Assembly (NCBI RefSeq): GCF_030518795.1
Contig: NZ_CP130427.1
Coordinates: forward strand, 1,054,001 to 1,118,000
From: Micromonospora sp. NBRC 110009
GTDB taxonomy: Bacteria; Actinomycetota; Actinomycetes; Mycobacteriales; Micromonosporaceae
Direction: 5' to 3'
DNA length: 64,000 bases
Shown in pieces: positions 16,159-24,972 of this stretch. A program made the translations under genes and the position numbers. How positions within the stretch are numbered: the stretch's first letter is position 1; every line of letters begins with the position of its first letter. A model generated the notes under the pieces. It did no database searches and was not told the DNA's origin. It was given only the letters and a program-made list of their open reading frames with translations.

Positions 16159-16312
16159 GGTGGGTCCTCCCCGTGAGGCTGGGCGTTTGGTGCGCCCACC
16201 CCACCACCGGGCGGCCGGCCCTGTCCAAGATCGACCGCCGGCATGCTCGATATGCGACGGGATATCGCCGCAGGTCAGCGGGGTTGCCTCCGGCGACCGG
16301 CGGGGTCGAATT

Positions 16313-17191
16313 TCAGCGCAGCGACTCGACCGCGGTCCGGGCTGCCTCGCCCAACGCCAGGTCGACGTCGATCCGCCGGACGCTGAGCCGCTCGGTGCGG
16401 CCGTAGACCAGGATCGCGAACCGGCCGCCGTCGGGGTACTCGGCCACCCCGGCCTCCAGGTGCAGGCCGGGCAGGTTGCCGGTCTTCCCGGCGACCCGGA
16501 CGCCGGGCGGGAAGCCGGCGGCGAGCCGGGTCCAGAAGAGCTGCCGGCCCATCAGCTCACGCACCATCGCGCAGGCGGCCGGCGGCCCGGCCTCGTCCCG
16601 CCAGATCAGCTCGAGCAGCCGGGTGATCTCCCGGGGGGTGCTCGACGTGGTGTGCTCCGGGTCGAAGACCCGCATCGCCCGGATCCGCTGGGCCTCCAGG
16701 GTGGGGAAGATCCGGGCGAAGTCGCCCTCGGTGCGGGCACCGACGTCGGCGAGCATCATCTCGACCAGGTGCCGGGGGCCGCCGATGATCCGGGTCCGCG
16801 GCAGGTCCAGCTCGGCGGCGAGCATCGGCGGCACGTCCGGGCCGATTCGGCGCAGCAGCAGGTCGGCGGCGGTGTTGTCGCTGACCGACATGGTGAAGTA
16901 CGCGAGGTCGCGCAGGGACACCTCGACGTCGTCGGCGCAGCCGGCCACGCCCCAGCCGCCGAGCCGGTCCGCCGCCCGCACCAGCACCCGCTCGGCCGGG
17001 TCGAGCTGCCCGGCGACGACCTGCCGGGCGAACTCCAGCACCAACAGGATCTTGAAGACGGAGGCGATGACGATCTGCTCGTCGGCCCGGACGGCCACCT
17101 CCCGCCCCGGGTCGTCCACGTCGACCACGTGCAGGCACCCGCTGATCCCGACCCGACCGAAGATCTCCCCGATCCGCTCCGCCACATCCAC
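16313..17191 (-). CDS. Class A beta-lactamase-like serine hydrolase
   Basis: The product has 292 residues from a GTG. The serine-hydrolase motifs are present: SVFK with Ser44 and Lys47, SDN at 104-106 and KTG at 236-238. I see no equivalent of the omega-loop ExxxN of true class A beta-lactamases and no signal peptide, so cleavage of beta-lactams in the periplasm is doubtful; a cytosolic esterase or peptidase role is possible. It is divergent from a LysR gene across 39 bases. The promoter box TAGCGT (minus strand, 17203-17198) sits 6 bases before the GTG, so the mRNA is probably leaderless. Confidence 0.78.
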   Translation of the reverse strand: MDVAERIGEIFGRVGISGCLHVVDVDDPGREVAVRADEQIVIASVFKILLVLEFARQVVAGQLDPAERVLVRAADRLGGWGVAGCADDVEVSLRDLAYFTMSVSDNTAADLLLRRIGPDVPPMLAAELDLPRTRIIGGPRHLVEMMLADVGARTEGDFARIFPTLEAQRIRAMRVFDPEHTTSSTPREITRLLELIWRDEAGPPAACAMVRELMGRQLFWTRLAAGFPPGVRVAGKTGNLPGLHLEAGVAEYPDGGRFAILVYGRTERLSVRRIDVDLALGEAARTAVESLR

Positions 17192-17197
17192 CCCGAC

Positions 17198-17224
17198 ACG
17201 CTAACCAGGAGCGGGCGTTAGGGT
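17198..17224. promoter_or_regulatory. LysR box with two mirrored leaderless promoters
   Basis: A perfect T-N11-A LysR-type dyad, CTAAC-N11-GTTAG, spans 17201-17221. Each half-site overlaps a -10-like box: TAGGGT at 17219-17224 for the LysR gene and TAGCGT on the minus strand (17203-17198) for the beta-lactamase-like gene. Each box is followed by exactly 6 bases and then a GTG start. Confidence 0.65.
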
Positions 17225-17230
17225 GCCGGG

Positions 17231-18226
17231 GTGGATCTGCTGCGGCACCTGGGGCACTTCGTGGTGGTCGCCCGGGAGCTGCACTTCGGGCGGGCGGCCG
17301 AGGTGCTGGGGATGGCGCAGCCGCCGCTGAGCCAGTCGATCCAGCGCCTGGAACGGGAGCTCGGCGCGGTCCTGTTCGACCGGTCGCAGCGCCAGGTCCG
17401 GCTCACCACCGCCGGTCAGCTCCTGCTCGGCGAGGCCGACGAGCTGCTCGCCGGGGAGCGCCGGCTGCGCAACCTGATCGACCAGGTACGCCGGGGCGAA
17501 CTCGGCGTGCTGCGGGCCGGCGTGCCCCCGGAGACCCCGGCGGTGACCCTGCGCGCGCTGCTCGACGCGCTCGCCGCCCGCGCCCCCGGGCTCGACGTCG
17601 ACCTGCACGAGCTGACCACCGCCGAGCAGCTACGGATGCTCACCGAGGGGCAACTCGACGTCGGCCTGCTGCACCAGCCGGTGGACCGGTCCGGGCTGCG
17701 CTTCGGCCCGGCCGTGGCCGTACCGGTGGGGGTGCTGTTGCCCCGGGCGGCGCCGCTGGCCCGGGCCCGCCACGTCGAGCTGGCCGACCTGGCCGGGCTG
17801 GACCTGATCACCGCACCGCCGGCCACCGCGCCCGGCTGGCACGACCACCTGCTGGCCGTCTGCCGGGAGCACGGCTTCGCCCCGCCCCGGGTCCGGCACG
17901 CCCGCAACCCGGAGTTCCTGTTCGGGCTGGTCCTCGCCGGCGGGGCGGTGGCCGTCGAACCGGAGGCGACGGCGCGCCGGGAGCCCCGGATCGCCTGGCG
18001 GCCGATCGCCGGCACACCGCTGGTACGCCGCACCTCGGCGGCCTGGCCGAGCCGGGCCGCACACCCGGCCGCGCCGATGTTCGGGCAGCTCGCGGCGGAG
18101 GTGCTGGGCCGCGACGAGCCGCCGCCCGGGCCGGCCACGATCGCGCCCGCCGCCCGCCCCTGGCCGGTGCTGTTCGAGGCGGGTGAGGTTGTCCCAGATC
18201 ACCCGTCCGGCGTCGTGCAGAGTTGA
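17231..18226 (+). CDS. LysR-family transcriptional regulator
   Basis: The product has 331 residues from a GTG. The winged helix-turn-helix is at about 1-60 (HFGRAAEVLGMAQPPLSQSI), followed by a periplasmic-binding-protein-like co-inducer domain (about 90-290). The C-terminal 40 residues are unusual and Pro/Ala-rich. It should regulate itself and the divergent beta-lactamase-like gene through the box between them, an arrangement like AmpR-AmpC in other bacteria. The effector is not deducible. Confidence 0.88.
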   Translation: MDLLRHLGHFVVVARELHFGRAAEVLGMAQPPLSQSIQRLERELGAVLFDRSQRQVRLTTAGQLLLGEADELLAGERRLRNLIDQVRRGELGVLRAGVPPETPAVTLRALLDALAARAPGLDVDLHELTTAEQLRMLTEGQLDVGLLHQPVDRSGLRFGPAVAVPVGVLLPRAAPLARARHVELADLAGLDLITAPPATAPGWHDHLLAVCREHGFAPPRVRHARNPEFLFGLVLAGGAVAVEPEATARREPRIAWRPIAGTPLVRRTSAAWPSRAAHPAAPMFGQLAAEVLGRDEPPPGPATIAPAARPWPVLFEAGEVVPDHPSGVVQS

Positions 18227-18300
18227 GCCGATCGGGTACGCCAATGGGATGCATGTCCGGAACGCTTCCGGGCACCCCGATGATGGGAGATGACACTTCG

Positions 18301-19155
18301 ATGGCCGCGAACACCGTTCCCGACATCCCGCTCAACGACGGCAACACCATCCCGCAGCTCGGCTTCGGGGTCTTCCAGATCGACCCGAAGGACACCGCCC
18401 GGGCCGTCGGCAACGCCCTCGAGGTCGGCTACCGGCACATCGACACCGCCGAGATGTACGGCAACGAGGCCGAGGTCGGCCAGGCGATCCGCACCTCCGG
18501 GCTGGACCGCCGGGAGGTCTTCGTCACCAGCAAGCTCAACAACGGCTTCCACCGCCCCGACGACGCCCGCAAGGCGTTCGAGCAGACGTTGCAGGCGTTG
18601 AAGTTCGACTACCTCGACCTGTTCCTGATCCACTGGCCGCTGCCGACCCTGTACGACGGCGACTACGTCTCCACCTGGAAGGTGCTGGAGGAGTTGCAGC
18701 GCGACGGCCGGGTGAAGTCGATCGGCGTGTCGAACTTCCAGGTGCCGCACCTGGAGCGGCTGGCCGCCGAGACGGACGTAGTCCCGGCGGTGAACCAGAT
18801 CGAGGCGCACCCCTACTTCGGCAACGAGGAGGTGCGCGCGTACGACAAGGCGCACAACATCCTCACCGAGGCGTGGTCCCCGATCGCCCAGGGCAAGGTG
18901 CTGGACGACCCGACGATCGTCGACATCGCCGAGGAGGTCGGCCGCACCCCGGCCCAGGTGGTGCTGCGCTGGCACGTGCAGCGCGGCGACATCGTGTTCC
19001 CGAAGTCGACCACCCCGGAGCGGATCGAGGAGAACTTCCACATCTTCGACTTCACCCTGGACGACGCCGCGATGGACCGGATCAGCAGCCTGGACCGGGG
19101 CGAGGCCGGCCGGCAGGGCCCCAACCCGGACACCTTCGACTACGTACCGAGCTGA
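18301..19155 (+). CDS. Aldo/keto reductase
   Basis: The product has 284 residues from an ATG; an upstream ATG at 18283 is possible. The catalytic tetrad can be read: Asp and Tyr in HIDTAEMYGNE, Lys in VFVTSKL and His in LFLIHWP. This matches the 2,5-diketo-D-gluconate reductase/AKR5-like branch, which reduces aldehydes and ketones with NADPH. The C-terminal PKSTTPERIEEN loop fits NADP phosphate binding. It is followed by a terminator and appears monocistronic. Confidence 0.9.
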   Translation: MAANTVPDIPLNDGNTIPQLGFGVFQIDPKDTARAVGNALEVGYRHIDTAEMYGNEAEVGQAIRTSGLDRREVFVTSKLNNGFHRPDDARKAFEQTLQALKFDYLDLFLIHWPLPTLYDGDYVSTWKVLEELQRDGRVKSIGVSNFQVPHLERLAAETDVVPAVNQIEAHPYFGNEEVRAYDKAHNILTEAWSPIAQGKVLDDPTIVDIAEEVGRTPAQVVLRWHVQRGDIVFPKSTTPERIEENFHIFDFTLDDAAMDRISSLDRGEAGRQGPNPDTFDYVPS

Positions 19156-19194
19156 GATCCTCGCTGTAACGAGCACCGACCGTACGACGCCTGC

Positions 19195-19220
19195 AAGAGG
19201 GGGCCCGGTGGGCCCCTCTT
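19195..19220 (+). terminator. Terminator hairpin after the aldo/keto reductase
   Basis: A near-perfect 11-12 bp stem (arms AAGAGGGGGCCC and GGGCCCCTCTT, one bulged G) lies 40 bases beyond the stop. Its position argues for a start downstream of it for the next gene. Confidence 0.65.
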
Positions 19221-19246
19221 CGCGTACGGAAGGACCGTCTCGCCGG

Positions 19247-19942
19247 ATGATGCGCCGCCGCCTCTTGGCCCTGCTGTCGTTGCTGATCATCACCACCGTC
19301 GCCGCCTGCGGCACCGGCACCGCTCCACAGGCCAGCCGGTGGAACGTGCCGCCGGCACCCACGGTGACGCCGCCGCCCCCGCTGAAGCCCGCGCCGACCA
19401 CGGCCGCCCAGGTACGCAGCCGGGTGAACACCGCGATGCTCGACCTGGACGCCGAGTTCCACCCGGAGACGGCCCAGTACACCGAGGAGAACACCGAGGC
19501 CTGGAAGTTGATCTCGCTGTGCCGGGACGCCCTCCCCTCGGACCGTCGGCGCACCGCCTATCGGGAACGGGTCTGGGACGGCGAGACGATCTGGATCCGG
19601 CAGTACGTGGTCGGCTATCTCAAGGTGCCGGGCCGCAAGCTCGCCGACGAGCTGCGGGGTGTCCTGAAGACCTGCAGGAAGTACACGGTGCCGGGCGACG
19701 GCCGCACCTCGGTGATCGTGCGGCCCTCGCCGCCGCCGGTAGCCAACGGACCGGACACGATCACCTTCTGTGAGAAGCTGATCGGGCAGAGCACCCGCCA
19801 CCAGTGCACACTGCTGCTGGCCCGGGGAAACTTCGTGCTCCAGGTGGACGTGGCGGGCAAGGACGGCGCACTGACCGCCGCCACCGAACTGCTGGCCAGG
19901 ATCGCGCCGCTCGCCACCACCGCCCTCGGGCAGGCCACCTGA
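19247..19942 (+). CDS. Putative lipoprotein
   Basis: The product has about 231 residues from ATG 19247 (ATG 19250 is equally possible). A lipoprotein signal ends at VAACGTG. A Pro/Thr-rich linker (about 30-60) precedes a folded domain with three or four Cys (SLCRDAL, KTCRKYT, TFCEKL, HQCTLLL) that may form disulfides outside the cell. LLARGNFVLQVDVAG near the end is beta-rich. No family is recognised. Confidence 0.65.
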   Translation: MMRRRLLALLSLLIITTVAACGTGTAPQASRWNVPPAPTVTPPPPLKPAPTTAAQVRSRVNTAMLDLDAEFHPETAQYTEENTEAWKLISLCRDALPSDRRRTAYRERVWDGETIWIRQYVVGYLKVPGRKLADELRGVLKTCRKYTVPGDGRTSVIVRPSPPPVANGPDTITFCEKLIGQSTRHQCTLLLARGNFVLQVDVAGKDGALTAATELLARIAPLATTALGQAT

Positions 19943-19954
19943 CGGTGGCTCCGG

Positions 19955-20806
19955 TCAGGAACCGGACGGTGTCGCCGCGGCCCGCTCGGCGACCCGGCGG
20001 AACGCGGCCTGGGTCGGTGAGCCCGGCTCGGGGACGTAGACGATCAGCCGCTGGTCGGTCTCCGGCACCTGCAGCACCCGGCACTCGAACTCCAGCGGCC
20101 CCAGCTCCGGGTGCGCCACCCGCTTGACCGTGGGGCGGCGCTCCCCCACCTCGTGCTCGGCCCACAGCTCGGCGAACCGGGGCGACACCCCGAGCAGCTC
20201 GGTGACCAGGGCGGCGATCGCCGGGTCGGCCGGGTAGCGGCCGTACGCGGCGCGCAGGTCGGCCACCGAGGTACGGGCGAAGCGGACCACCTCCGGGTCG
20301 CCCCAGTACGACTCCGGCACCTCCCGCCGGAACATCCAGCGGACCATGTTCCGCTCGTCGGCCGGCATCGCCGACAGGTCCCCGACGAACCAGGTGGCCA
20401 GCCGGTTCCAGGCCAGCACCTCGTAGGCGGCGTCGACCAGGAACGCCGGCGTCTCGGCCATCGCGTCCAGCAAGTGCCGCAGCCCCGGCGGCACCGCCCG
20501 GGCCGGCCCGGTCGCCTCCGGCGGGTTCTCCCCCGCGATCCGGAACAGGTACGCCCGCTCGTCCCGGCCCAGCAGCAGCGCCCGGGCCAGGGCGGCGAGC
20601 ACCTGCCGGGACGGGTGCGGGCCCCGGCCCTGCTCGATGCGGATGTAGTAGTCGACGGAGATGCCGGCGAGCTGGGCGACCTCCTGGCGGCGCAGGCCCG
20701 GCGTGCGGCGGCGTACCCCCTCGGGGAGGCCGACCTCGGCGGGGCGCAACCGCCCGCGGCGGGCGCGCAGGAAGCCGGCCAGCTCGGCCCGGCGCAGCGT
20801 GGTCAT
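19955..20806 (-). CDS. XRE-type regulator with MmyB-like ligand domain
   Basis: The product has 283 residues from an ATG. An N-terminal helix-turn-helix (about 10-80; GLRRQEVAQLAGISVDYYIR) is followed by a domain of about 170 residues (HLLDAMAETPAFLVDAAYEVLAWN ... FAELWAEHEV) typical of MmyB-like ligand-binding regulators, which bind fatty acids in known cases. It is divergent from a short-chain dehydrogenase and probably represses it and itself. A closely similar regulator/SDR pair lies at 38295-40014. Confidence 0.88.
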   Translation of the reverse strand: MTTLRRAELAGFLRARRGRLRPAEVGLPEGVRRRTPGLRRQEVAQLAGISVDYYIRIEQGRGPHPSRQVLAALARALLLGRDERAYLFRIAGENPPEATGPARAVPPGLRHLLDAMAETPAFLVDAAYEVLAWNRLATWFVGDLSAMPADERNMVRWMFRREVPESYWGDPEVVRFARTSVADLRAAYGRYPADPAIAALVTELLGVSPRFAELWAEHEVGERRPTVKRVAHPELGPLEFECRVLQVPETDQRLIVYVPEPGSPTQAAFRRVAERAAATPSGS

Positions 20807-20840
20807 GCCTCCAGCCTGCCGCAAGCCCGGCCACCGAGGG

Positions 20841-20857
20841 TGGTACCGCCGGTACCA
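20841..20857. promoter_or_regulatory. Palindromic operator candidate between XRE and SDR genes
   Basis: A perfect 17-bp palindrome, TGGTACC-GCC-GGTACCA, lies in the 102-base divergent region, 35 bases from the regulator start and 52 from the SDR start. It is the most likely binding site of the XRE/MmyB protein. Confidence 0.55.
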
Positions 20858-20908
20858 GCCTCGACGGGTCTCTCCCGCACCGCCCGGCCCGGCGGCAGCC
20901 TCGATGGC

Positions 20909-21658
20909 ATGACGACGACGATCGCCCTGATCACCGGGGCCAACAAGGGAATCGGCCTGGCCACCGCCCGGCAGCTCGGCGCGCGCGGGATGACCGTGCT
21001 GCTCGGCGCGCGGGACGCCGGGCGGGGCCGGGAGGCGGAGCGGGCGCTGCGGGCCGAGGAGATCGACGCCCGGTTCATGCCGCTGGACGTCACCGACGAG
21101 GCGTCGGCCGCCGCCGTGGCCGAACTGGTCGAGCGGGAGTACGGCCAGCTGGACGTGCTGGTCAACAACGCCGGCATCGTCCGGGCCGACGGGTCGGCGC
21201 TGCCCAGCGAGACCACCCTCGGCACGCTGCGCGAGGTGTACGAGACGAACGTGTTCGGGGTGGTGGCGGTGACCAACGCGCTGCTGCCGCTGCTGCGCAA
21301 GGCGCCCGCCGCGCGGATCGTGAACGTCTCCAGCGAGGTCGGCTCGATCGCGGTGATGACCGACCCGCAGGGCGCCCTGTTCGCGCTGACCTCGGTGCCC
21401 TACCCGTCCTCGAAGGCGGCGCTGAACATGGTCACCGCCATGTACGCCAAGGAGCTGCGGGACACCCCGGTCAAGGTGAACGCGGCCAACCCCGGCTACT
21501 GCGCCACCGACCTCAACGGACACTCCGGCTTCCGGACCGCGGAGGCGGGCGCCGAGGTCAGCGTGCATCTGGCGACGCTGCCGGAGGATGGGCCGAGCGG
21601 CCTGCTCTGGGGTTTCCAGATGGACGCCGGCGGCGGATACGGCGTACTGCCCTGGTGA
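20909..21658 (+). CDS. Short-chain dehydrogenase/reductase
   Basis: The product has 249 residues from an ATG. It is a Rossmann-fold NAD(P)-dependent oxidoreductase with the cofactor motif TGANKGIG (9-16), NNAG in VLVNNAGIV and the catalytic Tyr and Lys in PYPSSKAALN, preceded by the Ser of NVSSEVG. It resembles the carbonyl-reductase-like classical SDRs. It is the likely target of the divergent XRE regulator. Substrate is unknown. Confidence 0.9.
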   Translation: MTTTIALITGANKGIGLATARQLGARGMTVLLGARDAGRGREAERALRAEEIDARFMPLDVTDEASAAAVAELVEREYGQLDVLVNNAGIVRADGSALPSETTLGTLREVYETNVFGVVAVTNALLPLLRKAPAARIVNVSSEVGSIAVMTDPQGALFALTSVPYPSSKAALNMVTAMYAKELRDTPVKVNAANPGYCATDLNGHSGFRTAEAGAEVSVHLATLPEDGPSGLLWGFQMDAGGGYGVLPW

Positions 21659-21724
21659 GAGCTTGACTTCGCGTGCACTGGAAGGTCGAGGGTGGTCGGT
21701 GACCCAGCAGGGGAGGGAGAACCT

Positions 21725-22708
21725 GTGAAGTACCGCACCATCGGCACCGACCCGGCCACCCGACGCGAGGTCAGCGTGCTCAGCCTCGGCGCGATGCTCT
21801 TCGGCACCGCCACCGACGAGGCCACCGCGTACGCCATCCTCGACCGGTACGTGGCGGCCGGCGGCACGTTCATCGACACGTCGGACAACTACGCGTTCTG
21901 GCAGAACGGGGGCCAGGGCGGGGAGAGCGAGGAGTTGCTCGGCCGCTGGCGGCGCAGCCGCGGCGTCGGCGGCGAGGTGGTGATCGCCACCAAGCTGGGC
22001 GCCCGCCCCCTCGCTCCGGGGACCAGCTACGTGGACAACCCGGAGGGCCTGTCGGCCAAGGTGATCCGCGAGTCGGCCGAGCGCAGCCGGGAGCGCCTCG
22101 GCGTGGACAAGCTGGACCTGCTCTACGCGCACATCGAGGACCGGACCGTGCCGCTGCGGGAGACCGTGGAGGGCTTCGCGGAGCTGGTCGCCGAGGGCAC
22201 CGTCGGGCTGCTGGGGGCCAGCAATCACCGCGCCTGGCGGGTGGATCGGGCCCGGGCGATCGCCGCCGACGCCGGGCTGCCCGGCTACGAGGTGCTGCAG
22301 TACCACCGCAGCTACCTGCCCCGCCGGCTCGACCTGCCGGGCGAGCTGGACCCGGACGGGGACCTCGGCTGGGTCGGGCCGGACCTGGCCAGTTACCTGC
22401 GAGCCGAGCCGCAGCTCACCCTGGTCGCCTACTCGCCGCTGCTGAAGGGCGCGTACGTCCGGCCCGACCGGCTGGGCGCCGAGTACGACCTGCCGAGCAC
22501 GCCGGCCCGGCTGGCGGCGCTGCACGCGGTGGCGGCGGAGACCGGGGCGACGGTGAACCAGGTGGTGCTGGCCTGGCTGCTGGGCGGGGACGTGCCGTCC
22601 ATCCCGCTGGTCGGCTTCTCCTCGGTGGCGCAGCTCGACGAGAGCCTCGCCGCGGTGGACCTGGAGCTGACCGAGGAGCAGCGGGCCCGGCTCGACGCGG
22701 CGCGCTGA
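21725..22708 (+). CDS. Aldo/keto reductase, YghZ/Tas-like branch
   Basis: The product has 327 residues from a GTG preceded by GGGAGGGAG. The catalytic residues are Asp and Tyr in FIDTSDNYAFW, Lys in VVIATKLGA and His in LLYAHIEDR. The C-terminal VPSIPLVGFSS loop binds the cofactor. It begins 66 bases after the SDR and may share its transcript. A convergent GNAT gene follows after a bidirectional terminator. Confidence 0.88.
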   Translation: MKYRTIGTDPATRREVSVLSLGAMLFGTATDEATAYAILDRYVAAGGTFIDTSDNYAFWQNGGQGGESEELLGRWRRSRGVGGEVVIATKLGARPLAPGTSYVDNPEGLSAKVIRESAERSRERLGVDKLDLLYAHIEDRTVPLRETVEGFAELVAEGTVGLLGASNHRAWRVDRARAIAADAGLPGYEVLQYHRSYLPRRLDLPGELDPDGDLGWVGPDLASYLRAEPQLTLVAYSPLLKGAYVRPDRLGAEYDLPSTPARLAALHAVAAETGATVNQVVLAWLLGGDVPSIPLVGFSSVAQLDESLAAVDLELTEEQRARLDAAR

Positions 22709-22716
22709 GCCCCACC

Positions 22717-22753
22717 GGTCACGGCGTGGCGGCCGTCCCGTCGCGCCGTGACC
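22717..22753. terminator. Bidirectional terminator hairpin
   Basis: A perfect 10-bp stem (22717-22726 with 22744-22753) begins 9 bases after the aldo/keto reductase stop and overlaps the last codons of the convergent GNAT gene. Confidence 0.55.
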
Positions 22754-23249
22754 CGGTCAGCTCGATGCGCCAGTCGTTGGAGCGCATCAGGTGCCCCGGC
22801 GGGTACTCGAACTCGGTCTCGCCGAGCAGGGTGAAGCCGGCCTTGCGGCAGACCGCGTTCGACGGCGGGTTGTCCACCGACGGGTAGGCGTGCGCGAAGC
22901 GCCGGTCGCCGCGCGCGGCGGCCTCCGCGGTCACCGCGCGCACCGCGGCGGTCGCCAGCCCCCGTCCCTGGTACGCGGGCAGGATCGCCCAGCCCATCTC
23001 GTAGACCGGCTCGCCGCGCCAGTCGCGTTCCCAGAAGCCGACGCTGCCGACCTTCGTCCCGTCGGGCAGCCGCACGGTGAACATGGTCCCGCTGCGCGGG
23101 CCCGCGCCGCGCACGTATCGCTCGTGCCGGGCGAGCACCTGCTCGTCGGTCTCCGGGCCGCCGGTGTGCGCGCGCACCTCGGGCGAGTTGAGCTGCTGCA
23201 ACAGCGCCAGGTCAGCGGTGCTCCAGCGGACCATCCGCACCTCGGTCAT
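22719..23249 (-). CDS. GNAT-family N-acetyltransferase
   Basis: The product has 176 residues from an ATG with GAGGGGG about 7 bases upstream. It has the RimJ/RimL-like layout: an N-terminal R-x-W-S-x-x-D start, then GWAILPAYQGRGLATAAV, where QGRGLA is the acetyl-CoA pyrophosphate loop, and PSNAVCRKAGF in motif B. It transfers acetyl from acetyl-CoA to an amine. The substrate is unknown. Confidence 0.88.
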   Translation of the reverse strand: MTEVRMVRWSTADLALLQQLNSPEVRAHTGGPETDEQVLARHERYVRGAGPRSGTMFTVRLPDGTKVGSVGFWERDWRGEPVYEMGWAILPAYQGRGLATAAVRAVTAEAAARGDRRFAHAYPSVDNPPSNAVCRKAGFTLLGETEFEYPPGHLMRSNDWRIELTGSRRDGTAATP

Positions 23250-23377
23250 GTCGTCCCCCTCTTCCGGCGCTGCATTGAAGCAGGCGCCACCGACAGCCAG
23301 GCGATCCCCCGCCAGATCGCATCTAGCGGACTGTCTCGCGCCTGACGGGTGAGGGCCGACGCAGGCGGGGAGGGAGC

Positions 23378-23932
23378 ATGGCACCGCTACAGCTGGCTGT
23401 GATCATCGGCAGCACCCGGGCGGGGCGGACGGGCGACCGGATCGGTCGCTGGTTCGTCGAGCAGGCGCGGCTGCGCGACGACCTGGCGGTGACCGCTGTC
23501 GACCTCGCCGGGTACGACTTCCCGGCGAGCTATCCCGCCGAGCCCACCGCGGCCATGCGGTCGTTCGTGCAGCAGGTGCGCCTGGCGGAGGCGTTCGTCG
23601 TGGTCACCCCGGAGTACAACCACAGCTTCCCGGCCTCGTTGAAACAGGCGATCGACTACGCGTACGACGAGTGGCACGCCAAACCGGTCGGCTTCGTGTC
23701 GTACGGCTGCCGTTCGATCGGGATGCACGCCGTCGACCAGCTCCGGACCGTCTTCACCGCGCTGCACGCGGTGACGGTGCGCGACGTCGTCGGCGTGGAC
23801 CTGCTCGCCGGTGAGCTGACCGGGCCGGTCGCGGAGCAGCTCCGGCAGGACGCCCGGGTGCTCCTCGACGAACTCCGCTGGTGGGGTCTGGCGCTGCGCG
23901 AGGGCCGCGCCGCCCGCCCGTACGTCTCCTGA
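23378..23932 (+). CDS. NADPH-dependent FMN reductase-like flavoprotein
   Basis: The product has 184 residues from an ATG with GGGAGGGAG upstream. It is flavodoxin-like, with the FMN phosphate loop IIGSTRAGR near residues 9-17 and the TPEYNHS motif near 77-83. The family reduces flavins, quinones or azo compounds in the cytoplasm. The ABC transporter gene begins 26 bases after its stop, so it may be in one operon with the exporter. A second member is at 37495-38055. Confidence 0.9.
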   Translation: MAPLQLAVIIGSTRAGRTGDRIGRWFVEQARLRDDLAVTAVDLAGYDFPASYPAEPTAAMRSFVQQVRLAEAFVVVTPEYNHSFPASLKQAIDYAYDEWHAKPVGFVSYGCRSIGMHAVDQLRTVFTALHAVTVRDVVGVDLLAGELTGPVAEQLRQDARVLLDELRWWGLALREGRAARPYVS

Positions 23933-23958
23933 CAATGCCGACCAGAGAGGTAGTGATC

Positions 23959-24972
23959 ATGGGTAACCGGAACACCGGCCTGGCCGTCGAAGCCGACGGT
24001 CTGGTCCGGTCGTTCGGCGCGACCCGCGCGCTCGACGGCTTGGACCTGCAGGTCCCCGCCGGCACCGTCTACGGGCTGCTCGGGCCGAACGGGGCCGGTA
24101 AGACCACCGCGGTCCGGGTGCTGGCCACGCTGCTGCGCCCCGACGGTGGCCGGGGGCTGGTCTTCGGCCACGACGTGGTGACCGAGGCCGACGCGGTGCG
24201 CGCCCGGGTCAGCCTGACCGGGCAGTACGCCTCGCTCGACGAGGACCTGACCGGGATGGAGAACCTGGTCCTGCTGGGCCGCCTGCTGGGCCTGCGCAAG
24301 CCGGCGGCCCGGGCGAGGGCCGAGAGCCTGCTCGCCGCGTTCGGCCTGACCGACGCGGCGGGCCGGCAGGTGAAGAAGTACTCGGGCGGGATGCGGCGCC
24401 GGATCGACATCGCCGCGAGCATCCTCAACACGCCGGACCTGCTCTTCCTGGACGAGCCGACGACCGGGCTGGACCCGCGCAGCCGCAACCAGGTGTGGGA
24501 GATCATCCGGGCGGTGGTGGCCCACGGCACGACCGTCCTGCTCACGACGCAGTACCTGGACGAGGCCGATCAGCTGGCCGGCCGCATCGCGGTGGTCGAC
24601 CACGGCCGGGTGATCGCGGAGGGCACCCCGGGCGAGCTGAAGTCGTCGGTCGGCTCCGGCACGATCCACGTGCGACTGCGGGACGCGGGCCAGCGCTCGG
24701 CGGCCGAGCAGGTGCTGCGGACGGCCCTGGGCGTGCCGGTGCAGCTCGAGCCGGACCCGGTGGCGATGACGGCCCGGGTCGGCGAGGACGGCACCGACCT
24801 GGAGGCCGGCGAGCAGGCGGCGCGGGCGCTCGGGGAACTGGCCCGCGCCGGCATCGTCGTGGACGACTTCTCCCTCGGCCAGCCGAGCCTGGACGAGGTG
24901 TTCCTGGCCCTGACCGACCATCCCGCCGGCACTGCCGACGAGCGGGACGACGAGCTGGAGGCGGCCCGATGA
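23959..24972 (+). CDS. DrrA-type ABC transporter ATPase
   Basis: The product has 337 residues from ATG 23959, which has GAGAGG 6 bases upstream; ATG 23935 is an alternative. It has Walker [10 protein letters not shown], the signature [10 protein letters not shown], Walker [14 protein letters not shown] and a C-terminal extension typical of daunorubicin-resistance DrrA-like ATPases. It powers the ABC-2 permease encoded by the overlapping next gene (ATGA). Such pairs export drugs, antibiotics or lipids. The cargo is unknown. Confidence 0.92.
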   Translation: MGNRNTGLAVEADGLVRSFGATRALDGLDLQVPAGTVYGLLGPNGAGKTTAVRVLATLLRPDGGRGLVFGHDVVTEADAVRARVSLTGQYASLDEDLTGMENLVLLGRLLGLRKPAARARAESLLAAFGLTDAAGRQVKKYSGGMRRRIDIAASILNTPDLLFLDEPTTGLDPRSRNQVWEIIRAVVAHGTTVLLTTQYLDEADQLAGRIAVVDHGRVIAEGTPGELKSSVGSGTIHVRLRDAGQRSAAEQVLRTALGVPVQLEPDPVAMTARVGEDGTDLEAGEQAARALGELARAGIVVDDFSLGQPSLDEVFLALTDHPAGTADERDDELEAAR

